Shown here: piece by piece, positions 45,037 through 53,080 of the stretch | How the letters are laid out: every line of letters begins with the position of its first letter | Position numbering within the stretch: position 1 is the stretch's first letter | NCBI RefSeq assembly: GCF_017877355.1 | Contig: NZ_JAGIPR010000002.1 | Span: 620,001 to 684,000, forward strand | Reading direction: 5' to 3' | DNA length: 64,000 bases | From: Chryseobacterium jejuense | GTDB taxonomy: Bacteria > Bacteroidota > Bacteroidia > Flavobacteriales > Weeksellaceae | Notes under the pieces: generated by a model | Databases searched by the model: none | The model's input: only the letters and a program-made list of their open reading frames with translations | Told to the model about the DNA's origin: nothing | Translations under genes and position numbers: made by a program

Positions 45037-45396
45037 CTAAAACATCTCTTCAATCTGCTGCATCAGTTTCTTAATAGAATAAGGCTTTGTTACGTACGCG
45101 TCAGCTCCCATTTCAAGACCTTTTTCAATATCTCTCGGGTTGTTCTTCGCACTCAGAAAAATGACTTTTGTATTTTTTAGATTTTCGTCCTGTTTGATCA
45201 GGTCTAATGTGCTGTATCCATCAAGATTAGGCATCATGATATCGAGTAGGATCACATCCGGAACCATTGTTTTTAAAAACTCCAGAACCTCTGTTCCATC
45301 ACGGGCAATGTAGACATCGTAACCGTTCTTTTTAAAACTGTATTCCAGTGACATTAATATTTTGTGTTCGTCATCCGCAATGATTATCTTTTTCAT
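45037..45396 (-). CDS. Receiver-only response regulator
   Basis: 119 aa, a single REC domain and nothing else. The phospho-acceptor is Asp52 (VILLDIMMP), with acidic Asp8/Asp9, Ser82 and Lys104 (YVTKPYS) in place. It begins 9 bp after the symporter-kinase gene, so the kinase is its likely partner. With no DNA-binding or enzyme domain, it must act by protein contact or pass phosphate on. Confidence 0.93.
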   Translation of the reverse strand: MKKIIIADDEHKILMSLEYSFKKNGYDVYIARDGTEVLEFLKTMVPDVILLDIMMPNLDGYSTLDLIKQDENLKNTKVIFLSAKNNPRDIEKGLEMGADAYVTKPYSIKKLMQQIEEMF

Positions 45397-45405
45397 AAAG
45401 GCTTT

Positions 45406-48111
45406 TTAAAGGTGTTCAACTTCATTTTTAATCTCGTTTATTATTCTGTCGGGAAGGCTGATGGTAAAGGTTACTCCGAGACCGCTGTTTTCAGCTTTTA
45501 TACTTCCGCTGTGGGCTTGTATTATTTTTTTTGAAATGGCTAGTCCAAGTCCGCTTCCTATAGGTTTTAAAATATTCTGATTTTTGGATTGATAAAACTT
45601 GTCAAAGATCATTTCCAGATCTTCTTCAGGAATGTGTTTCCCTGTATTGAAAATGGTAATCACCAATTGATTTTCCTTTTCAAACAGTTTAGTCTGTATC
45701 GTTCCCTGTTCATCTGTAAATTTTAAGGCATTTCCCCATATATTCTGAAGAAGCTGGATCATTCTGGCTTCATCATATTCAAATATAACCCGATTCAGGA
45801 GATTGACTTCACTTAAATGGATGTTTTTCTGTTGTATCAGATGGAGGAGAGGCTTTAATGCTTTTTTATAGGTTTCAAGAATGTTGTTTTGTTGGATGCT
45901 TAATAAGATTTCACCATGCTGAAGCTTATCAAGGTAAAGAATATCGTTGATGATTTCACTTAGTCGGTCAGATTCTGTGATAATATTATTTAAAAACTCC
46001 TGTTTGATCTCAAAGGGAATGTCATCGTCGTCAGCTAAAATTTCCCCTGCAGAACGGATTGCGGTGATGGGAGTTCTTAGTTCATGAGCAACAGAATCGA
46101 GGAAGTCATCTTTTTGACGGTCTTTAACGATCAGGTTTTCATTAGCATTTCTGAGATCATCAGAAAGTTTCTGTAATTCTTCAGACTGTTCCGTTAGCTT
46201 TTTGTTTAAGGTGATGTTTTCCTTAGATTCTTCAAGGATATTTAAAACTTCCTTCAGAGAGATTTTATCCTCTTTAGTTACCCCTTCAATCAAAATCTTA
46301 GCTGAAGCAGTTCCGATTCTTCCGGCCAGAAGGTTTTCCGAGAACTTGATGAATCTTGAATCGGCCGTCTCTGTTTTAGAATCAATATTATATTTTAAAT
46401 TGAAAATTCTTAAGGCCTGTTCGGTTTTATTTTTACCTAAAAACCGTTCCAGAATATTCTGAATGTCTGAAATATAGGCAGTTCCTCTCCAGATAAAAGC
46501 ATTTTCATGGTTTTGAATGTATTTATCAATGTCTACATACAGCTCAGCAAAGTTTCTTTCACGGTAATTCCCCTTAGTGCTCACTGAAATAATGGTAAAC
46601 AAACCTGTATTCACTAGAATTGACCAGAAAAAGATCTGTGGTATCCTCGCCAGATAAGGAATCGTGAAGAAGGTGAAAGAATTGTACATATCTCTTAAAA
46701 CTCCTTTGAATTCCTGGTTGTAGGAGAAATAATACTGTGGAATGATTAATCCGAAATAACAGATGGCTAATCCGGCTGCAAGTCCAATCACAGCGCCTTT
46801 ATAGCTTCCTCTTCTCCAAAATATAGCTCCGAAAAAGGCAGGAGCAAGCTGTGCAATAATAACAAAAGATATTAAACCTACAGAATCCAGCGATGTTTTT
46901 AAAATGAAATATTTATAAAAAACAAAGGCCATAATAATCAGGGCAAAAATGCTGAATTTTCTGATGTTAGTGATACTTCTTGTGTTTTGTACTTCATTTT
47001 CAGACTTCAGTTTTCCAAGCAAACCATAAGGAATAATAAGGTTGTTGGAAAGCATGATAGATAAAGTAATTGCCGAAATAATAATCATGGAAATACATGA
47101 ACTTAATCCACCAAGAAAAACCAAAACGGTGATTAAAGTATTGTCAAAATGTTGTGGAATTAGAATAGAATAGAACTCCGGATTTACTTTTTCACCATCA
47201 AAAATTAATCTTCCGCCCCATGCAATAGGAAAAATAAATATGGTGAAGATCAGTAAATAAAGCGGGAAAAACCAGATGGCTGTTCTGATGTGTTTTTCCT
47301 GTCTGTTCTCAACAATCGCTGTGTGAAACTGTCTGGGCAATATGCAGATAGCTGTAGCTGAGATCATACATAAAACCATCCAGTTCATCGCGCCTTCAAT
47401 ACCGTTGAAGGTGTTTTTTTGTTTAAAATCTTCAAAACGGCTCGCTTTCTGGTAAATGTCATTGAATCCGTCAAAAACATAATAGATCACAAAAAGCCCA
47501 AGAATAATGATGAAAAAAAGCTTTAAAAAGCTCTCCAAAGCAATGGCAGAAATAATTCCCAGTCGTTTTTCCGAAGCATCTACATATCTCGTTCCATAAT
47601 AGGAAGAAAATAAAGCAATTAAAATAACAACAAATGTCGCGTTATCGGTTAGGATATTCTTGGACATAGGAGTTTCGGTTACCAAATGAAAAGTTTCAGA
47701 TATTGCCTTGATTTGCAATCCGATATAAGGAACAATTGCCAGAAGACAAACTACAGTGATAATGGCGCCCATGCTTCTGCTGTTTCCATATCGCAATGAG
47801 ATAAAATCTGCAAGGCTGCTTATTTTATTAACCCTGGCAATTCTTACAATTCTGGTGTTGATATAAATCCATGCAGGAATAATCATAGCAGGGCCAATAT
47901 AAATCGGTAAATAATTTAACCCGCCTGTAGCCGCTACACCAATGCTTCCGTAGTAAGTCCATGCTGTACAATACACCGCCAGTGACAATGCATAAATGTA
48001 GGGATTGTTGATCCAGAACTTACTTCTTTTCTTTTCCGCCAGATAAGCAACTAAGAACAAAAGAGCAAGATAGAACAGAACCACAAAAAATAATGCGAAA
48101 CTACTCATCAT
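45406..48111 (-). CDS. Sodium:solute symporter fused to a STAC domain and histidine kinase (CbrA/CrbS-like)
   Basis: 901 aa. Residues 1-510 form a 13-helix SSS-family transporter (SSLADFISLRYGNSR, AQLAPAFFGAIFWRRG). About 525-610 match the STAC linker seen in symporter-kinase hybrids, 620-665 a coiled coil, and 665-900 the kinase: H-box His676 in DSVAHELRTP, N-box Asn794 in IWGNALKF, G-boxes FNTGK and GSGLGLAI. There is no receiver or PAS domain. CbrA and CrbS use this layout to couple substrate transport to signalling; CrbS controls acs in vibrios and pseudomonads. The neighbouring acs and prpE genes suggest acetate or another short acid as signal. Confidence 0.94.
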   Translation of the reverse strand: MMSSFALFFVVLFYLALLFLVAYLAEKKRSKFWINNPYIYALSLAVYCTAWTYYGSIGVAATGGLNYLPIYIGPAMIIPAWIYINTRIVRIARVNKISSLADFISLRYGNSRSMGAIITVVCLLAIVPYIGLQIKAISETFHLVTETPMSKNILTDNATFVVILIALFSSYYGTRYVDASEKRLGIISAIALESFLKLFFIIILGLFVIYYVFDGFNDIYQKASRFEDFKQKNTFNGIEGAMNWMVLCMISATAICILPRQFHTAIVENRQEKHIRTAIWFFPLYLLIFTIFIFPIAWGGRLIFDGEKVNPEFYSILIPQHFDNTLITVLVFLGGLSSCISMIIISAITLSIMLSNNLIIPYGLLGKLKSENEVQNTRSITNIRKFSIFALIIMAFVFYKYFILKTSLDSVGLISFVIIAQLAPAFFGAIFWRRGSYKGAVIGLAAGLAICYFGLIIPQYYFSYNQEFKGVLRDMYNSFTFFTIPYLARIPQIFFWSILVNTGLFTIISVSTKGNYRERNFAELYVDIDKYIQNHENAFIWRGTAYISDIQNILERFLGKNKTEQALRIFNLKYNIDSKTETADSRFIKFSENLLAGRIGTASAKILIEGVTKEDKISLKEVLNILEESKENITLNKKLTEQSEELQKLSDDLRNANENLIVKDRQKDDFLDSVAHELRTPITAIRSAGEILADDDDIPFEIKQEFLNNIITESDRLSEIINDILYLDKLQHGEILLSIQQNNILETYKKALKPLLHLIQQKNIHLSEVNLLNRVIFEYDEARMIQLLQNIWGNALKFTDEQGTIQTKLFEKENQLVITIFNTGKHIPEEDLEMIFDKFYQSKNQNILKPIGSGLGLAISKKIIQAHSGSIKAENSGLGVTFTISLPDRIINEIKNEVEHL

Positions 48112-48295
48112 ACCTTTTTACAATTACAAAAGAAATGACAATGGAGATCATCCATATAATGAACAGGTAAATCAGAATCATGGGATAGCCCAGAACCTCT
48201 TTCTCACTGTTGAAAAGAAGAGAAATAGGAATACTGAAAGCAATCATCATTCCGATGCTCAGGATAATCAGTTTTTGTTCATGTCTCTTTTTCAT
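48101..48295 (-). CDS. Tiny two-helix membrane protein before the symporter-kinase
   Basis: 64 aa. Two hydrophobic stretches (IILSIGMMIAFSIPISLLF and YPMILIYLFIIWMISIVISFVIV) joined by a short polar loop. Its end overlaps the symporter-kinase start by 11 bp, and it starts 2 bp after the GNAT gene. Small two-helix proteins often precede SSS symporters (as YjcH before ActP or YhdT before PanF), so it is probably an accessory subunit. I do not recognise the exact family. Confidence 0.8.
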   Translation of the reverse strand: MKKRHEQKLIILSIGMMIAFSIPISLLFNSEKEVLGYPMILIYLFIIWMISIVISFVIVKRYDE

Positions 48296-48297
48296 AA

Positions 48298-48756
48298 CTA
48301 TTTTAGTTCTTTACTGAAGCATATGGCTTCTTCACGTCCGATGTAAATTCCATAATTTTCAATGACCTTATATCCATTTTTCAGATAAAATTTCACGGCA
48401 TTTTCATTTTTTTTACGGGTTTCCAGATAGATGTATTTATAGTCAAATTGTTTTGCAGCTATTTCTAAGGCTGAGAGAATCTTTCCGCCTAGCCCTATGT
48501 TTTTTTTCATGGAGAACATGCGTTTAACCTCACATATTTCTGGTGAGAGGGGGCGAAAGCCTCCGCAGGCTATAGCTTTTTCATCACTTACAGCAATCAG
48601 AAACAAAGCTTTCTCCTGTATAAAGTCTTCAAGGTTTGCACTTTTGCCTCCACTCTCACCGGAGATTGTAATAAGAGAAGTATTTAATCTATGGACTAGA
48701 TCAATAACTCTTTTATCTTCAGAGGGACGAGGAATTGCTTTAATTGTGATGTTCAT
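48298..48756 (-). CDS. GNAT-family N-acetyltransferase
   Basis: 152 aa. ACGGFRPLSPEICEVKRMFSMKKNIGLGGKIL has the beta4-beta5 region and acetyl-CoA loop (here NIGLGG), and YLETRKKNENAVKFYLKNGYKVI is the C-terminal motif. The substrate is unknown. It is co-oriented with acs at close spacing in the carboxylate cluster; GNAT enzymes inactivate Acs by Lys acetylation in several bacteria (Pat, AcuA), which makes Acs one possible target. Confidence 0.83.
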   Translation of the reverse strand: MNITIKAIPRPSEDKRVIDLVHRLNTSLITISGESGGKSANLEDFIQEKALFLIAVSDEKAIACGGFRPLSPEICEVKRMFSMKKNIGLGGKILSALEIAAKQFDYKYIYLETRKKNENAVKFYLKNGYKVIENYGIYIGREEAICFSKELK

Positions 48757-48770
48757 TTTTTATAATTGAT

Positions 48771-48811
48771 AACAGATAATTGATAAATGTGGCATCCATC
48801 AATTATCTGTT
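48771..48811. repeat. 14-bp perfect inverted repeat in the DUF6814-GNAT spacer
   Basis: AACAGATAATTGAT (48771-48784) and ATCAATTATCTGTT (48798-48811). No T run follows on the minus strand. Similar TTATCAATTATC strings occur at about 55972-55985, so it may be a dispersed repeat. Confidence 0.6.
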
Positions 48812-48822
48812 TTATATTGCTT

Positions 48823-49050
48823 TTAAATTTTTTCGTCAGAATATTCTCCTGTTAAAGCATAATAACCGAAAACAGCCATTCCGCCTGAGATAATCGGCAT
48901 CAGTACAAACAGGATGATGATTCCGAAAACCAGATCTTCCTGTTTTCCTGAAGTGATCTTGGGAATTCCCATTACTGTAATTCCAAAATATCCTACGATC
49001 ACTGCAATTGCGATCCAGAGGATGCCTAATATTTTTTTTAGTCCGTTCAT
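48823..49050 (-). CDS. DUF6814-like two-helix membrane protein
   Basis: 75 aa. Two hydrophobic segments (KILGILWIAIAVIVGYFGITVMG and DLVFGIIILFVLMPIISGGMAVFGYYAL). This short type (DUF6814) is found in flavobacteria beside MFS carriers, and here it follows the MHS transporter gene by 43 bp on the same strand. Probably an accessory subunit; its job is not known. Confidence 0.8.
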   Translation of the reverse strand: MNGLKKILGILWIAIAVIVGYFGITVMGIPKITSGKQEDLVFGIIILFVLMPIISGGMAVFGYYALTGEYSDEKI

Positions 49051-49093
49051 TTTAGTAGTTTTAAAATTAATAAAAATTTAAGTGATTCAATGA

Positions 49094-50674
49094 TTAATCG
49101 TGAAGATTATTGTTCTTATTTTTAAGATAAATTAATCCGATAATCAGACAGACTGTTGCCACTCCAATCGGATACCATAACCCTTCGAGATACCATGTTG
49201 CATGTCCGGCTTCTTTTCCGGTAGTCACCAGATAAGTAGCTACGGCAGGAAGAAGGCCTCCAAATACACCATTTCCAATATGATAAGGCAAAGACATAGA
49301 GGTGTAACGGATTCTCACCGGGAACATTTCAACAAGGAATGCTGCAATAGGTCCATAAACCATTGTTACGAAGATAACCTGTATGAATACCAGGAAGACC
49401 AGATACCATTTTGTACTATTGCTCACTTTTACAGATTGTGAAACCTTTGGCTCTTCAGCTTTTCCATCTTTCATAACCGGGCCGCTTGGTGACCAGTGAA
49501 CAATACTGTCTTTTTTAATGAGAGTTCCATCTGTGAAAAGAGTTTCCTTATGGAAGGTAACAAGGCTGTCTGTAGCGATATCCTTGTGAATTTTAGCGGT
49601 TCTTTTTTCTGTAATTCCGCTGGAAGCTACTGTTTTATTTTCGAGACTTACACTTTTGAACATGCTGTCATAAATCGGCCTATAGGCTAAAATAGCCACC
49701 AGCATTCCGGTCATCATCACGGCTTTTCGTCCGATTTTATCTGATAACCAACCGAAGAATACAAAGAAAGGAGTTCCTAAAAATAATGCGGTGGCCATTA
49801 AATAATCTACCTGAGTAGAATCAATATTCATTACTTTCTGCATGAAGCTCATCGCGTAAAACTGCCCTGTATACCAGATTACCCCTTGCCCCATAGCAGC
49901 TCCGAAAAGAGCAAGCAAAACAAATTTAAAGTTGAATTTATTACCAAAGCTCTCCTTCAAAGGATTTTTAGAAGTTTTTCCTTCACTTTTCGCCTTTGCA
50001 AAAAGCGGAGACTCTTTCATATTTTTTCTGATAATATAGGAAACCCCTACCATTAGAATTGAAATCCAGAAAGGAACTCTCCATCCCCAACCATCGAATT
50101 CTTCGGGAGAAAGCGTGCTCTTGGTGATTAAAATAACGATCAGTGAAATAAAAAGCCCGGCTGTGGCTGTAGTTTGGATCCATGAAGTCCAATAACCTCT
50201 TCGATGGGGTTGTGCATATTCTGCTACATAGGTGGCAGCACCTCCGTATTCCCCTCCAAGAGCAAGACCTTGTAATAATCTCAGGATTAAAACCAAAACC
50301 GGAGCCAGAAATCCAATGGTTTCATAACTTGGGATACATCCGATAAGGAAAGTGGAGAAGCCCATGATCAATAAAGTAACAAGAAAAGTATATTTTCTTC
50401 CGATAATGTCACCAAGTCTTCCGAAGAATAGAGCTCCAAAAGGTCTTACTACAAATCCCGCTGCAAAAGTGGCTAGTGTAGATAAAAATGCTGCAGTCGG
50501 ATTATCTGCCGGGAAAAACTTGGTGGCTAAAACAATGGCTAAACTTCCGAAGATATAGAAGTCATACCATTCTATCAGTGTTCCGAGTGATGAGGCGGTG
50601 ATAACGCTCCAAATGGTTCGGTTTTTCTGCCTGTCAGTCATATTTTCGTAGCTTTCGTGATGATTTTCGCTCAT
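49094..50674 (-). CDS. MHS-family MFS transporter with a large extra periplasmic loop
   Basis: 526 aa. GTLIEWYDFYIFGSLA, FFGRLGDIIGRKYTFL and LLQGLALGGEYGGAATYVAEYAQPHRRGYWTSWIQ are the hallmarks of metabolite:H+ symporters (ProP, ShiA, KgtP group), which import carboxylates, betaines or similar. About 80 polar residues (335-420) are inserted between TM9 and TM10, predicted periplasmic, where usual family members have a short loop. It lies downstream of a porin and upstream of acs/prpE genes, so a short-chain carboxylate is a reasonable substrate guess. Confidence 0.9.
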   Translation of the reverse strand: MSENHHESYENMTDRQKNRTIWSVITASSLGTLIEWYDFYIFGSLAIVLATKFFPADNPTAAFLSTLATFAAGFVVRPFGALFFGRLGDIIGRKYTFLVTLLIMGFSTFLIGCIPSYETIGFLAPVLVLILRLLQGLALGGEYGGAATYVAEYAQPHRRGYWTSWIQTTATAGLFISLIVILITKSTLSPEEFDGWGWRVPFWISILMVGVSYIIRKNMKESPLFAKAKSEGKTSKNPLKESFGNKFNFKFVLLALFGAAMGQGVIWYTGQFYAMSFMQKVMNIDSTQVDYLMATALFLGTPFFVFFGWLSDKIGRKAVMMTGMLVAILAYRPIYDSMFKSVSLENKTVASSGITEKRTAKIHKDIATDSLVTFHKETLFTDGTLIKKDSIVHWSPSGPVMKDGKAEEPKVSQSVKVSNSTKWYLVFLVFIQVIFVTMVYGPIAAFLVEMFPVRIRYTSMSLPYHIGNGVFGGLLPAVATYLVTTGKEAGHATWYLEGLWYPIGVATVCLIIGLIYLKNKNNNLHD

Positions 50675-50746
50675 ATTGATTAGTTTTTGATGTTAGTAAA
50701 GTAATTTTGAATTCTTCCAAATACCGTTGGATAGATTTTCTTTCTG

Positions 50747-50875
50747 AACCATTAAGGAATTTTAAGTGCTTAAGGATAATTAAGAATATAGCTGAAGCTA
50801 TTTTAACAACAGCTTCTTCATCATCCTCCTTGATGAGGTTTAACTTTTCTTAAATTCTTCATCCTTCTTAATGGT
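50747..50875. repeat. AACCATTAAG-bounded dispersed element, copy 1
   Basis: The 129-bp segment begins TCTGAACCATTAAG and ends CTTAATGGTT, so its ends are inverted repeats (10 bp perfect). Internal Lys/Leu-codon-like TTAAG strings recur. A second segment with the same ends lies at 61906-62196. It sits directly behind the porin stop codon. Confidence 0.6.
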
Positions 50876-50882
50876 TTTAATT

Positions 50883-52262
50883 TTATAAGTAAATTTGGAA
50901 CTGTACAATGAATTCTCCTTTTGAAGACGGGCTTTCAGTAGGATTGGTGTAAACCGGTCTTGTGGAGTATTGTGTTGTGATTTTTGCATGATGCCCGTCA
51001 ATAAACCAGTTCGCTCCAATATCAAACTGAGAAGATGATTTATCAAAAGCCTCGAAGTTTTTATGAGTATAAGCTGCAAAGGGCTGTATTCTGATTTTTG
51101 GTTTCTCTGCCTGACTTGGCAATAGTAAACCGGCCTGCGCGTAGATAATATTACCTGTTCCGATAGTTGGTTGTAGATTTCCGGGGCCTGCAATGGCTTT
51201 ATTGCCTGTAAAATTAGGATCAGAAGCTGCAATATTCATTGTTCCCAGATTTCTTACATAGTTTGGACCGAAATTGTAGTTATAATATCCGGCGTAAGCA
51301 GAAACTGCCATTTTGTTTTTTGCTTCTCCCAGTGGAATATCTGCAAAAGCATCTACTGCAAAAAGAGTAATGTCATGTTTTTCAACATTTGAATTCACGG
51401 AAGTTCTGGTTCCATCTGCCTGATGATAAAACCCGGCTCCCACATTGAAAACTTTCTTCGTTCCCAGATAAGATCCTACTTTGAAAGGTAAGGTGTTGGA
51501 TTCCTCATCAAGGAATTGGTATTCAACATATCCTGCTTTTGAAAAACTTGGATTTCCATTATTGTCTACCGCTACAGCCTTTGACGGATCGGTTACATTC
51601 GCAGGAGCAAGGTCTGTAGCAAAAGGTTTGTTTAAGCTGAAACGATATTCCAGTTTTCCGTATTTACCCTTGGCGAACATTCCAATTTGCCTTCCAAACT
51701 GATCCGAATTATCAATCAATGGCCAGGAGAATACCGGAGAATCTACGGTAAGGAAGTTAAGAGTAGAAGCCATGGTCATGCGGGAAAGTCCCATGTAATA
51801 ATGAAGCCCTGCCCCTAAAGATAAACTGAATTTTCCTGCTTCTCCAGGTAAAATAACTGCGTATTCGTTCCAGGCATCATGAAAAAACAGCTGGGTTTTT
51901 TTTCCGTTTCCATAACCTCCTGTTCCAGACGTACCTGATGCACCGCCGTTAATGAACGTTTGATTATTGATTCCAAAATGAAGAAGGATCATATATCTTT
52001 TGGAGATCTGTGCGTACGTTAAGGCACGTAATCGTCTGTTTCCCAGATTCCATGTATTGTCTGTAGGTTCATTTCCAACCATACTTCCGGGATTCATGGC
52101 GCTGTTTCTTAGCCAAAGCTGATCCCATAAAATAAATCTGATGAATTTGTCTCCCTCGGGATTGAGGTTTATTTTTAATCCACTGCCGTAATCTGGAGAA
52201 CCCTGCGAATACATAGAACCGCTGATTAAGGCTACTCCAATTAATGTAAGTAATTTCTTCAT
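50883..52262 (-). CDS. Outer membrane porin
   Basis: 459 aa. A signal peptide (to about SGSMYSQ) is followed by repeated amphipathic strands with aromatic ends (FIRFILWDQLWLRN, YMILLHFGINNQTF, YGKLEYRFSLNKPF, AAYTHKNFEAF) and a C-terminal strand EFIVQFQIYL. This matches the porin family near phosphate-selective porin O/P. It starts the minus-strand carboxylate cluster and probably provides passage across the outer membrane for the substrate of the MHS carrier. Confidence 0.87.
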   Translation of the reverse strand: MKKLLTLIGVALISGSMYSQGSPDYGSGLKINLNPEGDKFIRFILWDQLWLRNSAMNPGSMVGNEPTDNTWNLGNRRLRALTYAQISKRYMILLHFGINNQTFINGGASGTSGTGGYGNGKKTQLFFHDAWNEYAVILPGEAGKFSLSLGAGLHYYMGLSRMTMASTLNFLTVDSPVFSWPLIDNSDQFGRQIGMFAKGKYGKLEYRFSLNKPFATDLAPANVTDPSKAVAVDNNGNPSFSKAGYVEYQFLDEESNTLPFKVGSYLGTKKVFNVGAGFYHQADGTRTSVNSNVEKHDITLFAVDAFADIPLGEAKNKMAVSAYAGYYNYNFGPNYVRNLGTMNIAASDPNFTGNKAIAGPGNLQPTIGTGNIIYAQAGLLLPSQAEKPKIRIQPFAAYTHKNFEAFDKSSSQFDIGANWFIDGHHAKITTQYSTRPVYTNPTESPSSKGEFIVQFQIYL

Positions 52263-52503
52263 AAATTATCAATTTTTGGCGTTGTTTTTTGTGAAAGCCA
52301 AATTGGAATTAATAATTTGTTTACGAAAATTTAATATATATTAGTGGTAATAGTATAGGTATGATTTGTTGCGTGTTGCAAGTTTCGGGTTTCGTGATCC
52401 GGATTTTTGAATTTGTTTTATGTTTAAATTTATGATAATTAAGCTATTAGTATTTTTGACTCTAGCGCTTAGTGCCTCGTATCTCGCTTCCTGAACCCCA
52501 AAT

Positions 52504-52920
52504 CTACTTCTTAAACCTTTCCCACTTAATCAGCATATACTTATCTGCAAATTGAGTAATGATAATCCCGGCGTTTTTGATATTCTCTTCTTTAGCAATA
52601 TATTCAATTAATTCATTTTGTTTCAGTATTTTATAAACAGGATGGAATTCCGAATGTGGAGGCCTTGTGATGTTGTATTTTTTGATCCATGAACTTATGG
52701 TGACATGAGAAACCCCGATAATTCTTTCAATTTCGCGGTAGCTCAAGCCTTCAAGATATAGCTGTAATGCCTTGGTTACATAATAGTCATCAATCTGTTT
52801 TCCCAGTTTTTTAACAGTAAAATAATAGTTGCAGCTTTTGCAGTGAAACCGTTGTTTCTCGTTAACAATACCGCTTTTAACTACTTTGTTGCTCTTGCAT
52901 TTTGGACATATATTTTCCAT
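52504..52920 (-). CDS. InsA-like zinc-ribbon/HTH protein (stand-alone)
   Basis: 138 aa. A four-Cys zinc ribbon (CPKCKSNKVVKSG...FHCKSCNYYF, residues 5-38) and a helix-turn-helix (LSYREIERIIGVSHVTISSWIKKY, about 59-83) match the DNA-binding N-terminal module of IS1/IS1595-type transposases. No transposase catalytic domain or terminal inverted repeats follow; instead there is a 45-residue tail ending LIKWERFKK. It is divergent from the arginine operon (160 bp between starts) and has paired direct repeats at its own promoter. It may be a domesticated DNA-binding regulator. Confidence 0.8.
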   Translation of the reverse strand: MENICPKCKSNKVVKSGIVNEKQRFHCKSCNYYFTVKKLGKQIDDYYVTKALQLYLEGLSYREIERIIGVSHVTISSWIKKYNITRPPHSEFHPVYKILKQNELIEYIAKEENIKNAGIIITQFADKYMLIKWERFKK

Positions 52921-52932
52921 AACTATATTATT

Positions 52933-52965
52933 TTAGCAAATATATAATAAATTAGCAAATATATA
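52933..52965. repeat. Two direct repeats TTAGCAAATATATA
   Basis: Identical 14-mers at 52933-52946 and 52952-52965, 19 bp apart start to start. On the minus strand each includes TATATTTG, a full -7 box, just upstream of the InsA-like gene. They could be duplicated promoters or a tandem protein-binding site. Confidence 0.65.
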
Positions 52966-53026
52966 TTTCTGAATAAAGATAATTTTACCTGTATAATTTT
53001 TTAAAACAAAAAAAATATCTTTTTAA

Positions 53027-53059
53027 TTTGGTTTTTAAAGGAATTATATTTTAAATTTG
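53027..53059 (+). promoter_or_regulatory. Promoter of the arginine operon
   Basis: TTTG (53027-53030), 21-bp spacer, TAAATTTG (53052-53059), a full match to the Bacteroidota consensus. The first ATG of the operon follows 21 bases later, leaving a short leader. Confidence 0.65.
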
Positions 53060-53080
53060 CCAAAAAAATTAGATAAATAA

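Noticed and set aside
45406..48111. Frameshift or gene fusion error joining symporter and kinase
   Set aside because: The frame is continuous and contains the STAC linker and coiled coil that are normal in CbrA/CrbS-type hybrids, so it is a true fused protein.
52440..52500. Repeat-like string (AGCGCTTAGTGCCTCGTATCTCGC region)
   Set aside because: Looks like a degenerate intergenic string; only a short piece (CCTCGTAT) recurs near 55954, too little to call a repeat family.
52504..52920. Complete IS1-type insertion sequence
   Set aside because: Only the zinc-ribbon/HTH module is present; no DDE catalytic frame, frameshift partner or terminal inverted repeats around it.
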